Assembly (NCBI GenBank): GCA_937127245.1
Contig: CAKZLU010000029.1
Location: forward strand, 193,502-257,501
Length of the DNA: 64,000 nucleotides
Reading direction: 5' to 3'
Source: an uncultured Actinomycetes bacterium
GTDB lineage: Bacteria; Actinomycetota; Geothermincolia; Fen-727; JACVIW01
Numbering within the stretch: position 1 is the first letter of the stretch; every line of letters starts with the position of its first letter. The position numbers and the translations under genes were made by a program. The notes below the pieces were generated by a model, which was given only the letters and a program-made list of their open reading frames with translations, had not been told where the DNA came from and made no database searches. Shown here piece by piece: positions 28,034 through 37,276 of this stretch.

Positions 28034-29083
28034 ATGTCGTTCCTTTCAAGATTATTTTCCGGAGGCTCCTTCGGGAAGGATATGGCTGTCGATTTAGGTA
28101 CCGCCAATACGTTGGTTTATGCCAAGGGCGAGGGAATTGTTCTCAATGAGCCTTCTGTTGTTGCTGTAAATACGATAACCAACGCGATCATCGCTGTAGG
28201 GGAAGAAGCCAAGAGGATGGTCGGCAGGACGCCCGCACATATTATAGCGATGAGGCCGCTTAAGGATGGGGTAATCGCCGATTTCGACGTAACCGAGAAA
28301 ATGCTCAGATACTTCATACAGAAGGTTCATCAAAGGAGATCAATAGCGAGACCCAGGGTTGTGGTGGCGGTTCCAAGCGGCATTACGGCCGTGGAACAGA
28401 GAGCGGTCGAGGAAGCGACTATCCAGGCGGGCGCAAGGGCTGCCTACATAATCGAAGAGCCTATGGCGGCAGCGATTGGCGCGGGGCTTCCCATTCATGA
28501 GCCTATTGGAAACATGATTGTGGATATCGGTGGGGGAACTACCGAGGTTGCCGTTATATCGCTCGGCGGTATCGTGACGAGCCAGTCAATTCGCGTAGGT
28601 GGCGATGAGATGGACGAGGCAATAATAAATTACATAAAGAGGGATTACCAGCTGCTTATAGGCGAAAGAACGGCGGAGAACCTTAAGGCAAAGATAGGGT
28701 CCGCGTACCCTGTCACGGATGACAATCTCGAAGAAGAGATAAAAGGAAGAGACCTTGCCTCTGGGTTGCCCAAGACCGTTGTTGTGACTGCAGAGGAGAT
28801 CCGCCACTCAATCGAGGAACCGGTAAGTCAGGTGGTCCAGACGGTTAAAGATGCTCTTGACAAAACCCCGCCGGAACTGGCGAGCGACATAATGGAGCAG
28901 GGAATCATACTTGCGGGGGGAGGAGCTCTCCTGCGAGGGTTGGAGGAAAGAATAAGGAATGAAACCGGCATGCCGGTTCACACTGCCAAAGATCCTCTTC
29001 TTTGTGTTGCTATGGGTTCAGGAAAGTGTCTCGAAGAGTTCGACATAATGAGGAAAGTGTTGATCTCATCTGCGAGTCAGTGA
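28034..29083 (+). CDS. mreB: Rod shape-determining protein MreB (bacterial actin)
   Basis: MreB polymerises under the membrane and directs the elongasome. The 349-residue actin-fold protein has the phosphate-binding loop [30 protein letters not shown], and the adenosine motif [20 protein letters not shown] lies just upstream of the ATG. It starts the mreB-mreC-mreD-mrdA-rodA operon, implying a rod-shaped cell. Confidence 0.98.
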   Translation: MSFLSRLFSGGSFGKDMAVDLGTANTLVYAKGEGIVLNEPSVVAVNTITNAIIAVGEEAKRMVGRTPAHIIAMRPLKDGVIADFDVTEKMLRYFIQKVHQRRSIARPRVVVAVPSGITAVEQRAVEEATIQAGARAAYIIEEPMAAAIGAGLPIHEPIGNMIVDIGGGTTEVAVISLGGIVTSQSIRVGGDEMDEAIINYIKRDYQLLIGERTAENLKAKIGSAYPVTDDNLEEEIKGRDLASGLPKTVVVTAEEIRHSIEEPVSQVVQTVKDALDKTPPELASDIMEQGIILAGGGALLRGLEERIRNETGMPVHTAKDPLLCVAMGSGKCLEEFDIMRKVLISSASQ

Positions 29084-29098
29084 TGTTAGCGGGTAGTC

Positions 29099-29956
29099 AT
29101 GCCAGGCGTCCCCAGAGTCAGAAGAAATCGAATTATCTTGGTGCTGATTCTCATAGTGTGCGTCACGATGATAACGGTTTACGCACGCGAGGGTGACAAC
29201 GGTCCGCTGCACAAAATCCAGAGTTTCTTCACAGACATCATAACACCCTTCACTTCCGCGCTTGCGAAAATCTTTAGGCCCATAAGGGATGGGATTATGA
29301 ATATTGTCCATTTACCGTCTCTTCTCCAGGAAAAGAGGGAACTGGAAGAGCAGGTTGTCAGCTTGCGCAGGGAAGCGCTTGAGACAAGGGAATTGAGGCA
29401 AGAGCTTGACAGGTTGAAAGCCCTTTTGAGGTGGTCTGAGGAAAATCCTTACAAAGATACGGTAGGCGCCGAGATTGTAGCGCAATCCCCCGATAACTGG
29501 CGCCGTCTGATGATTGTCAATAAGGGTTCTTCACATGGAGTCAAGAAGTACATGTCCGTGGTTACCGACAGCGGTCTTGTTGGGAGAATTATATCGGTTG
29601 GCTCACGGTCTTCTGTTGTGCAACTTATCACAGACGCGCAGTCAGCGGTTGGCGGGAGAAACTCGAAAACAAGGGAGACGGGAATACTTGAGGGTAGAAA
29701 CGAAAGCACTCTCAGGTTCATCCCTATGAACGAAGATGCCGTCTTCAAATTTGGTGACATGATAGTTACGAGCGGAATGGGTGGGACTTGTCCTCCAGGA
29801 ATACCTGTTGGCAAAGTTACTGAAGTGAGAAGAAGGGGGAGAGGTCTTACCCGGCTTGTTATCGTTAAGCCCTTTGTCCAATTCTCGCGTCTAGATAAGG
29901 TGCTGATAATCATTACCCCAGAACCCGAATCCGCGGTTCTTAAGGAGGTTCAATGA
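29099..29956 (+). CDS. mreC: Rod shape-determining protein MreC
   Basis: MreC is the extracytoplasmic scaffold linking MreB to PBP2. The 285-residue protein has an N-terminal membrane helix (about residues 10-26) and a coiled coil near 72-105 (LQEKRELEEQVVSLRREALE). The beta-barrel domain of the family follows (NKGSSHGVKKYMSVVTDSGLVGRI, GMGGTCPPGIPVGKV). The stop overlaps mreD by ATGA. Confidence 0.94.
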   Translation: MPGVPRVRRNRIILVLILIVCVTMITVYAREGDNGPLHKIQSFFTDIITPFTSALAKIFRPIRDGIMNIVHLPSLLQEKRELEEQVVSLRREALETRELRQELDRLKALLRWSEENPYKDTVGAEIVAQSPDNWRRLMIVNKGSSHGVKKYMSVVTDSGLVGRIISVGSRSSVVQLITDAQSAVGGRNSKTRETGILEGRNESTLRFIPMNEDAVFKFGDMIVTSGMGGTCPPGIPVGKVTEVRRRGRGLTRLVIVKPFVQFSRLDKVLIIITPEPESAVLKEVQ

Positions 29957-30468
29957 GCAGGAGGCGAAAGATCGCGATCGGCGTGTCCATGTTAATCGCA
30001 TACTTGCTGCAGCTTTCGCTTTTTCCGGAGCTCAAGATTCTCGGTGTTCAACCTGATTTGATGCTCGTAATCGCGATAATAGTCGCAATTCAAGACGGTC
30101 CGGTTGAGGGATGCTTGGTGGGATTCATAGGCGGTTTGGCTTTTGACTTGACGGGAAGTCAGATTGTGGGAGTGGGGGCATTCTCCAAAGCCGCGACAGC
30201 TTTTCTTGTCGGAATCTTTAAGGACCTTTTTGTCACTTACACGGTCCTTCTCCCGGTTTTCCTTGTGTTTTTCGGTGGTCTTGTTGAACAGCTCCTGTAT
30301 CATGGTGGTCTTGCTGTTCTTGGAAGCACTGGGGCGGTTCCCTTGAGCCCAAAGTACCTGTTCGCGGTGGCTTTCTATGATTCTCTCATGGTATTCGTGC
30401 TCTTTCCCGTCTTAAGAAAGTTCAGAGGCTCGGAGTACAGTGAATACTTGGGCGCGATCAGGCCTTAA
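29953..30468 (+). CDS. mreD: Rod shape-determining protein MreD
   Basis: This 171-residue integral membrane protein has about five helices and the MreD pattern LKILGVQPDLMLVIAIIVAIQDGPVEGCLVGFIGGLAFDL. MreD is a membrane partner of MreC and PBP2 in cell elongation. It is coupled to mreC by a four-base overlap and followed by the PBP2 gene 25 bases later. Confidence 0.9.
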   Translation: MSRRRKIAIGVSMLIAYLLQLSLFPELKILGVQPDLMLVIAIIVAIQDGPVEGCLVGFIGGLAFDLTGSQIVGVGAFSKAATAFLVGIFKDLFVTYTVLLPVFLVFFGGLVEQLLYHGGLAVLGSTGAVPLSPKYLFAVAFYDSLMVFVLFPVLRKFRGSEYSEYLGAIRP

Positions 30469-30493
30469 TCCTTTATATGAGAGGGAATGAAAT

Positions 30494-32452
30494 ATGAAAC
30501 TCATTAAGAGGACAAAGCTCAAGATAAAGCCGCACGAAACCACATTCTACCGACCTGATGCTGCTCAGGAGAGCTTGCATATGCGGCTTTCCGTTATGGG
30601 CGTGGTAATCATGATATGTTTCGGATTGCTTTTTGCAAGGCTGTGGTTTTTGCAGATTGTTGGAGGTAAGGACTACAGGAAGAAAGCCGAGGGAAACCGC
30701 ATCAGAGAGATCGCGCTTGAGGCTCCGAGGGGGTCCATTCTTGATAGAAACGGTAGGGTTCTCGTAAGGAACAAAAACTCCCTGACAATTTCTGTTGTTC
30801 CAGCGGAGATTAGCAACGACCCAGGCGTGATAGGCAGACTTTCCAGACTCCTCGGAATGGGCGAAAAGGAGATAAGATACAAGATAGAAAGGTCTCAAGC
30901 TCCCAATCAACGGGCGGTCTTAATCAAGCGAAACGTGAGCGAGGAGACCGTAACTTACATCAGGGAGCATCAGCGCGAATTCCCGGGAGTAATAGCTGGA
31001 ACCATGCCTATGCGGGATTATCCTTTCCGCGAAACCGCGGCTCATATTTTTGGTTACTTAGGGGAGATATCGCCCGAAATTTTGAAGAAAAAGAAAAAGG
31101 AAGGCTATAAAGCGGGAGACCAGATAGGGTTAACCGGTGTGGAGTGCGTGTATGACGAGGAACTGAGGGGAGAAGTTGGTAAGTACAGGATAGAGGTTGA
31201 CGCTGCCGGAAACGCCGTTAAGGTCTTGTCAAGGGTCGAGCCGAGATCAGGGCTCGATCTTCGTCTGACCATAGACCTTGATATACAGAAAACGGTAGAG
31301 GAGGCTCTCAAAGACCAGATCAAAGTCGCGAGAGCAAGGAGGCACGCCGAAACAGGAAAGAATTACATAGCCTCGGGCGCCTCCGCTGTGGTCTTAAATC
31401 CAAAGAACGGCGAAATAATAGCGATGGCAAGTGAGCCAAGTTTTGACCTCAACAAATTTGTTGAGGGAATTGACGAAAAAGCTTGGAAAGAGCTAAATGA
31501 CCCAAAAAATCACTATCCTCTCAACAACAGGGCGATAATGAGCGAGTTGCCACCGGGTTCCACTTTCAAAGTGGTTACCGCGATAGCGGGTATGGTTGAG
31601 GGTCTTTTTAACATCTCCTCTCAGTTTTTCTGCGATCACGTGTTTCTGAAAGGCGCTTTCAAACAGTTTCCGAAATACTGCTGGAGCAGGCACGGGGGCA
31701 TTAACTTATTCAACGGGATTGTTCAATCATGCGACATTGTCTTCTATGAAATAGGTTACACGTTCTATCAGAGGCAAATTCAGGAACAGGGAAGACCTCT
31801 GTGGGAATATGCAGGCAAGTTCCAGCTTGGCAAAAAGACCGGGATCGATCTGGTTAGCGAGATGGATGGTAGAGTCCCGACTCCAGAGTGGAAAAAAGAA
31901 TTCAACCGGGGAAACCCGCCATTTCAGGTATGGTATCCAGGTGACACGGTAAACATGGCTATTGGTCAGGGTGACCTCCTGACCACACCCCTGCAGATGG
32001 CTTGCGTTTACACCGCCATAGCAAACCGGGGCAAGATATACAAACCGCATCTTATGAAAAACATGGAAGATGAAGAGGGTAGGGTTGTGAGAAGAGCCAA
32101 TGAAACGATTATTACTGAAATCGAGATTGATCCATCCATTTTCGAGACTATTGAGAAAGCGCTTCAGGGGGTTGTGAGGGGTAAGGGAACGGCCGGTCCC
32201 ACATTCGAGGGTTTTCCGCTTGATGAAATCCCTGTTGCCGGCAAGACGGGCACAAGTGAGATTGTGGGGAAGCAGCCTACCGCGTGGTTTGTCTGTTACG
32301 CTCCAGTGGGTGACCCCAAGTATGTGGTTGTGGTAGCTATCGAGGAAGGCGGACACGGGGGGGAGAGCGCGGCACCTGTGGCGAGGCGCATTCTGGAGAA
32401 ACTGTTTAACATACAGTCGAAGGGTGAGATTCGCCCGAGCGTCGGTGACTGA
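30494..32452 (+). CDS. mrdA: Penicillin-binding protein 2 (elongation-specific transpeptidase)
   Basis: PBP2 cross-links lateral-wall peptidoglycan with RodA. The 652-residue protein has a cytoplasmic tail, one membrane helix (about residues 34-55) and the pedestal motif RGSILDRNGRVL. The transpeptidase SxxK site is GSTFK near residue 355; SCD is the likely second motif, and KTGTSE near 583 is the third. Length and context are standard. It precedes rodA by 18 bases. Confidence 0.97.
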   Translation: MKLIKRTKLKIKPHETTFYRPDAAQESLHMRLSVMGVVIMICFGLLFARLWFLQIVGGKDYRKKAEGNRIREIALEAPRGSILDRNGRVLVRNKNSLTISVVPAEISNDPGVIGRLSRLLGMGEKEIRYKIERSQAPNQRAVLIKRNVSEETVTYIREHQREFPGVIAGTMPMRDYPFRETAAHIFGYLGEISPEILKKKKKEGYKAGDQIGLTGVECVYDEELRGEVGKYRIEVDAAGNAVKVLSRVEPRSGLDLRLTIDLDIQKTVEEALKDQIKVARARRHAETGKNYIASGASAVVLNPKNGEIIAMASEPSFDLNKFVEGIDEKAWKELNDPKNHYPLNNRAIMSELPPGSTFKVVTAIAGMVEGLFNISSQFFCDHVFLKGAFKQFPKYCWSRHGGINLFNGIVQSCDIVFYEIGYTFYQRQIQEQGRPLWEYAGKFQLGKKTGIDLVSEMDGRVPTPEWKKEFNRGNPPFQVWYPGDTVNMAIGQGDLLTTPLQMACVYTAIANRGKIYKPHLMKNMEDEEGRVVRRANETIITEIEIDPSIFETIEKALQGVVRGKGTAGPTFEGFPLDEIPVAGKTGTSEIVGKQPTAWFVCYAPVGDPKYVVVVAIEEGGHGGESAAPVARRILEKLFNIQSKGEIRPSVGD

Positions 32453-32470
32453 TCGCTAAATGGAGATAAC

Positions 32471-33634
32471 ATGTCGAGAGTACAAGGTCCGACGGATATT
32501 CATCCAGGACTGGTGAGAAGAAGCTTTGCATCAGAGATTCTGCGGAGGTTCCCGTTCCGCAGAATTGATAAACTGCTTTTGTTTGCCACCTTGAGTCTAA
32601 ACGTGTTTGGTTTGTTGATGATTTACAGCGCCACTTTCACGGGTGAAAACTCAACCATTTTCTTTAAGAAACAACTCGTCTTTTTAGTCGTTTCGATAAT
32701 TTTCATGGTATTGATAGCCAGTTTCGATTACAGAAAGCTTATGCCTTACTCAAGACATATATACGCTGCCGTCATTTTTCTCCTCAGTATTGTTTTTCTT
32801 TTTCCTCCCAAGGGAGGAGCAAGAAGATGGATTCCTCTTATTTTCACTGACCTGCAACCGTCAGAGCTTTCCAAACTTGCGTTGATAATCATGCTTGCGA
32901 CGTTCATTGCTGACAGGAGGATGGTCATCGATAACTGGAGGGAGTATCTATTTGCCTTCGGTATTGGCGCGCTTCCTGCATTTCTGATTTTTCTCGAGCC
33001 GGATTTCGGGATGAGCTTTGTGGTTCTCTTGATATGTTTTGTCATGCTGTTAATAGGAGGTGCGCGGATTCGGCACTTGGTGGCATCTGCTCTCGGCTTG
33101 ATCGCGGTTTTTGCTCTCGCCGTGCAGTTCAATATTTTGAAGACATATCAATTGAACAGGCTGCTCGTTTTCATCAGACCCGGAATCGATCCGCTTAGAA
33201 GCGGCTATAACATAACGCAGTCCAAGATAGCCATAGGTTCAGGGCAGCTACTAGGAAGAGGCTTATTCAGGGGCACGCAAACGAATTTAAGATTTGTCCC
33301 TTCACATCATACCGATTTCATTTTCTCGGTCGTGGGCGAGGAGCTCGGTTTCTTGGGTGCGGCGCTACTGTTGACTCTTTTTATTTTGCTGATGTGGCGG
33401 GCTTACAAGATAGCCTCGACCGCTAAAGAGCCCTTCGGGACAATGGTTGCAGCCGGTATTCTAACTATGTTCCTGATACAAATAGTTGTGAATATCGGTA
33501 TGACAATGGGGATAATGCCTACCACGGGAATAACACTTCCGTTCATGAGTTACGGGGGAAGCTCTCTTTTTACGAGTTACTGCGCTATTGGCCTTCTGTT
33601 GAATATCGGGACGCATCGTTTTACTCAGCATTAG
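32471..33634 (+). CDS. rodA: Peptidoglycan glycosyltransferase RodA (SEDS family)
   Basis: RodA polymerises lipid II into glycan strands with PBP2. The 387-residue polytopic protein has the SEDS motifs RRWIPLIFTDLQPSELSKLALI, FLEPDFGMS, SHHTDFIFSVVGEELGFLG (with the catalytic-site Asp) and LPFMSYGGSSL near the C-terminus. It ends the rod-shape operon. Confidence 0.97.
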   Translation: MSRVQGPTDIHPGLVRRSFASEILRRFPFRRIDKLLLFATLSLNVFGLLMIYSATFTGENSTIFFKKQLVFLVVSIIFMVLIASFDYRKLMPYSRHIYAAVIFLLSIVFLFPPKGGARRWIPLIFTDLQPSELSKLALIIMLATFIADRRMVIDNWREYLFAFGIGALPAFLIFLEPDFGMSFVVLLICFVMLLIGGARIRHLVASALGLIAVFALAVQFNILKTYQLNRLLVFIRPGIDPLRSGYNITQSKIAIGSGQLLGRGLFRGTQTNLRFVPSHHTDFIFSVVGEELGFLGAALLLTLFILLMWRAYKIASTAKEPFGTMVAAGILTMFLIQIVVNIGMTMGIMPTTGITLPFMSYGGSSLFTSYCAIGLLLNIGTHRFTQH

Positions 33635-33673
33635 ACTTTTGTTCCAGGTGGGTTTTCGCTTTCGATGGTCAAC

Positions 33674-33697
33674 GCCTCAAAGGAGGCAATGTTTTTA
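33674..33697 (+). terminator. Possible terminator after rodA
   Basis: GCCTC-AAAG-GAGGC forms a five-base stem followed within three bases by GTTTTTATTC, 40 bases after the rodA stop and before era. The stem is short, so termination may be partial. Confidence 0.4.
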
Positions 33698-33745
33698 TTC
33701 GTCAAGTTCGTGGATTGTTGTTTTTCAAAATTTTAAAGGGGCGCC

Positions 33746-34642
33746 GTGACTGAGCACGATTTTTGCTCTGGCTTCGTCGCGATAGTGGGCAGACCGAATG
33801 TGGGTAAGTCCACTTTACTTAATAGAATAGCGGGTTCCAAGATTGCGATTGTCTCGGAAAAACCTCAAACGACCAGGATGAGGATAAGGGGAGTGCTCAC
33901 GAGACCCGATTGCCAGATGATTTTTGTTGACACCCCCGGATTTCACAAGCCCAAGGGCGCTCTCGGTGAAAAGCTGAACACGATGGTAATTTCAACCATA
34001 GGTGAGGTTGACGTGATTCTTTTTATGATGGATGCCTCACAAGGGGTGGGGAAGGGAGATGCTTTTCTCGCCGGCCAATTGAAAGATACGGATGCTCACG
34101 TGATAGGTCTTCTTAACAAGATAGACCTTACGAGCTTTGAGGAGATAGCAAGGCAGAGAGAGAAAGCCTTAGAGCTTTACGAATTTCTTGAGATTATTGA
34201 GATTTCCGCAACGATTGGTACGAATGTCGATTATCTCATCGACAGAATAGCCAACTTGTTGCCTCACGGTCCGATGTATTTTCCACCGGAGATGATAAGC
34301 GACCAGTCGGAGAAGACTGTGGTTGCTGAGCTGATCAGGGAAAAGGCCCTCGAGCTTACCAGGGAGGAGGTTCCGCATAGCGTAGCGGTACTCGTTGAGG
34401 AGATGAGGGAAAGACAGGAGAAAGACCTTGTTGAAATAGAGGCGGTTATATATGTGGAGAAAGAGTCACAAAAAGGGATTATTGTTGGCAAGGGTGGGAA
34501 GATGATAAAGGAGATCGGCACAAGGGCGAGGCGGGACATAGAGGCGGCTCTTGGCAAGCATGTGTATTTGGATTTAAGAGTCAAAGTAGAGAAGGACTGG
34601 TCGAAAAAGCCTCAGTTCATAAGGAAACTCGAGTACAGTTGA
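33746..34642 (+). CDS. era: GTPase Era (16S rRNA maturation)
   Basis: Era is an essential GTPase that binds the 3' end of 16S rRNA during 30S assembly. The 298-residue protein has G1 GRPNVGKSTLLNR, G3 DTPGFHKPKGALGE and G4 NKID. A C-terminal KH domain is present (IIVGKGGKMIKEIGTRARRD). The start is a GTG at 33746 preceded by AAAGGGGCGCC. deoC follows 72 bases later, then recO. Confidence 0.97.
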   Translation: MTEHDFCSGFVAIVGRPNVGKSTLLNRIAGSKIAIVSEKPQTTRMRIRGVLTRPDCQMIFVDTPGFHKPKGALGEKLNTMVISTIGEVDVILFMMDASQGVGKGDAFLAGQLKDTDAHVIGLLNKIDLTSFEEIARQREKALELYEFLEIIEISATIGTNVDYLIDRIANLLPHGPMYFPPEMISDQSEKTVVAELIREKALELTREEVPHSVAVLVEEMRERQEKDLVEIEAVIYVEKESQKGIIVGKGGKMIKEIGTRARRDIEAALGKHVYLDLRVKVEKDWSKKPQFIRKLEYS

Positions 34643-34714
34643 TGCCTCATTTTGGGCTATTTTTGGCGGCTATATCGCTGTTATGGGTCTGAGTTTTGGA
34701 AAGGGGAACTTAAG

Positions 34715-35491
34715 ATGAGTTCTGAAAAAAACGATGCTTCCGGGAAAGAGGTTCTGTCAACTGGGCCGGTGGATGTTGATTCTCTGACGGGGGAGAGACT
34801 CGCGGAACTCATCGACTATACGCTCCTTCGGCCGGAGTTGACTATCAGAGATTATGGCGTATTCTTGAAGGAAGCCGCTCGTTGGAAATTCAGAAGCGTG
34901 TTTGTTCCGCCCTACTATGTTCCTATGGCCTGCGGATATTTGTCCGCTTCCGATGTCGTGGTAGGCGCGCCGGTCTCATTTCCTTTCGGTTATTCTACCC
35001 CCGAGACGAAAGCGCGCGAGGCGTTCAATCTCCTTGATGAAGGGGCGCGTGAGTTGGATGTGGTGATGAACATTTCCGCGGCAAAATCAGGAGAATGGGG
35101 ACTTGTGAGAGAGGATTTCGTTAATGTTGTTTCCGCTGTTAGAGAGTGGCAGGAGGCGAATAAATCCTCTCACATCTTATTGAAAGTTATCCTCGAAACT
35201 GGATTCCTCACTTATGATGAGATAAGACACGCATGTGAACTCGCAAAGGAAACCGGTTTCGATTTCGTTAAGACCGCAACCGGTCTTGGTCCCGTCGGCG
35301 CGAAGATTGAGCATGTTAAGCTCATGAGGTCCGTTGTCGGATGGGATATGGGGGTAAAAGCCTCGGGCGGCGTGAGGACTTGGGACGCCGCGCGGGAGAT
35401 GTTAATCGCGGGAGCGAACAGAATAGGGACCAGCACGGGTCCGGCAATAATGGAGGGTTTTCTTCGTGAAAGAACCAAACGCCCGCGCTGA
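34715..35491 (+). CDS. deoC: Deoxyribose-phosphate aldolase
   Basis: DeoC cleaves 2-deoxyribose-5-phosphate to glyceraldehyde-3-phosphate and acetaldehyde through a Schiff-base lysine. The TIM-barrel protein (258 residues) shows DYTLLRPE, ARELDVVMNISAAKSG (catalytic Asp), FVKTATGLGP (the Schiff-base Lys region) and MGVKASGGVRTW (the second Lys). The ATG at 34715 has GGGGA eight bases upstream and is preferred over an upstream in-frame codon at 34652. It overlaps recO by 26 bases. Confidence 0.94.
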   Translation: MSSEKNDASGKEVLSTGPVDVDSLTGERLAELIDYTLLRPELTIRDYGVFLKEAARWKFRSVFVPPYYVPMACGYLSASDVVVGAPVSFPFGYSTPETKAREAFNLLDEGARELDVVMNISAAKSGEWGLVREDFVNVVSAVREWQEANKSSHILLKVILETGFLTYDEIRHACELAKETGFDFVKTATGLGPVGAKIEHVKLMRSVVGWDMGVKASGGVRTWDAAREMLIAGANRIGTSTGPAIMEGFLRERTKRPR

Positions 35492-36281
35492 TTTAACCAT
35501 TTCAGCTCGGGAGGGAAAGACGTTCAATGACATCGGAATAGTGCTCCGCGCCCACAAGCTCGGCGAGGCGGACAGGATTTTAAGGGTCCTCTGCCGTGAC
35601 CACGGCAAGCGCTCCGCAGTGGCCAAGGGCGTGCGAAGAACTCACAGCAAGTTTGGAGCGAGGCTCGAGGTGCTATCTTGCGCCAAGATGATGATCTACA
35701 AAGGCAGGAGTCTGGACATCATCAAGCAGGCGGAAACATTCGATTCATTTCAGGAAATAAGAAATAATATCGAGATTTACGCTGGCGCTCAGGTGATGGC
35801 TGAATTCGTCGATTTTATGACCCATGATAACGAACCCTGTCGGGAAGTTTTTGATCTGTTTTACGGATGCCTTTCTGTGTTGAGGGACCATCCTGACAAA
35901 ATGGACCTCATTCTCCCTTTTTTTGACCTTCGCCTGCTCTCGCTTTCGGGCATCGGAATCTCCTTGGATTCCTGCGCGTGCTGTGGCATTTCTCTTCCGG
36001 GTTTAAGTTCCGTTATATCGCCGAAGCAAGGAGGTTTTCTTTGCACACGTTGCACAGGGAGGTCCGAGACCGCGGGTGGGGTGTTGCGTGTGAGTGAAGA
36101 AGCGAAGGAATTTTTCAGATACATGAACAGTCTTGAACTGGACAGGATTTACGAGGAGGAAATAACGAAAAGGGTTTTCGGTGAGGTTCGGACCATCATG
36201 GATAGGTTGATCGAGTACATTACCGAAAGAGAGTCGCGCGCGAGGAAAGTTGCGAGGAACCTGAGGAACAGAAAGAGCTAA
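35466..36281 (+). CDS. recO: DNA repair protein RecO
   Basis: RecO loads RecA with RecF/RecR. The 271-residue protein starts with the N-terminal OB fold (FNDIGIVLRAHKLGEADRILRVLCRDHGKRSA contains the family pattern). It has the four-Cys zinc site CACCGISL and CTRC separated by about 24 residues. The GTG start lies inside deoC, with GGAGGG nine bases upstream. Confidence 0.93.
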   Translation: MKEPNARADLTISAREGKTFNDIGIVLRAHKLGEADRILRVLCRDHGKRSAVAKGVRRTHSKFGARLEVLSCAKMMIYKGRSLDIIKQAETFDSFQEIRNNIEIYAGAQVMAEFVDFMTHDNEPCREVFDLFYGCLSVLRDHPDKMDLILPFFDLRLLSLSGIGISLDSCACCGISLPGLSSVISPKQGGFLCTRCTGRSETAGGVLRVSEEAKEFFRYMNSLELDRIYEEEITKRVFGEVRTIMDRLIEYITERESRARKVARNLRNRKS

Positions 36282-36402
36282 GCTGAGGAATTCCCGATTC
36301 CGTTTTTCTAAAATCGTTGGTCAAGGATGAAACCATTATGCAGGGGAAATAACATATTTCTGTTTGCAAGTTCGACGATTAGGAGCACGGGAGAGATTGG
36401 CA

Positions 36403-37128
36403 ATGAGCAGCAAGAGATTCGAAATACCGGATAACGTAGCCATCATAATGGATGGTAATGGCAGATGGGCGACAATGAGAGGTCTTCCGAGAATAGAAGG
36501 ACATCGCGCGGGGGAGGTCGCGGTCAGAGAAACTGTCCTTGCTGCTTCCGATCTTGGGATAAAGGCTCTTACCCTTTACGCTTTTTCCACTGAGAATTGG
36601 AAGAGACCCGCCGAAGAGGTGCGGTTTCTTTTGAATTTCAATAGAGAGCTTCTTGACAGGCGGGTTGAGGAATTTCACAGGAACAATGTCAGGATAAGGT
36701 TCATCGGTCGGAGAAGCCGGCTGCCTCGCTCACTTGTCAGAAAAATGGAAGAGGTAACGGAATACACGAAACACAACACGGGGATGAAATTAAACGTGGC
36801 TTTTAACTATGGGGGAAGGGCCGAGCTCGTTGACGCGGTGAGGGTCATAGCAAGGATGGCCTCGGAGGGCAGAATAAAACCCCAGGCGATAAACGAGCGT
36901 GTGATCCGAAGCCATCTTTACGCTCCCGATGTTGCAGAATACGACCTATTGATTAGGACCGCGGGCGAGCAGCGCATAAGCAATTTTCTATTGTGGGAAA
37001 TAGCCTATACTGAGCTCTATTTCACGCCGGTGTTATGGCCGGACTTCCGAAGGGAGCATCTGTTGGAAGCGATAAAAGAATACAACAGAAGAACGAGGAA
37101 ATTTGGTGGTCTTGTTGAGGAGAAGTGA
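36403..37128 (+). CDS. uppS: Isoprenyl transferase (undecaprenyl diphosphate synthase family)
   Basis: This cis-prenyltransferase makes the C55 (or similar) lipid carrier for cell-wall synthesis. The product (241 residues) has IIMDGNGRWA with the catalytic Asp, the basic pocket GHRAGEVAVRE, YAFSTENWKRP, and the diphosphate-binding RTAGEQRISNFLLWEIAYTELYF. The ATG at 36403 has GGAGAG eight bases upstream; an in-frame codon at 36364 would add thirteen atypical residues. Confidence 0.96.
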   Translation: MSSKRFEIPDNVAIIMDGNGRWATMRGLPRIEGHRAGEVAVRETVLAASDLGIKALTLYAFSTENWKRPAEEVRFLLNFNRELLDRRVEEFHRNNVRIRFIGRRSRLPRSLVRKMEEVTEYTKHNTGMKLNVAFNYGGRAELVDAVRVIARMASEGRIKPQAINERVIRSHLYAPDVAEYDLLIRTAGEQRISNFLLWEIAYTELYFTPVLWPDFRREHLLEAIKEYNRRTRKFGGLVEEK

Positions 37129-37276
37129 TAAGCTCGGCATGCCATTTTTGATAAGGACAATATTGATATTGATACTATTTGTTCTATTTGTTCTCGGATG
37201 AGCGACCTCGTTGCCTTTCAAATTGATCTTTTATTACACGCTTAAGATCAAGCCTTGCTTTGTGGTAGGCGGACGC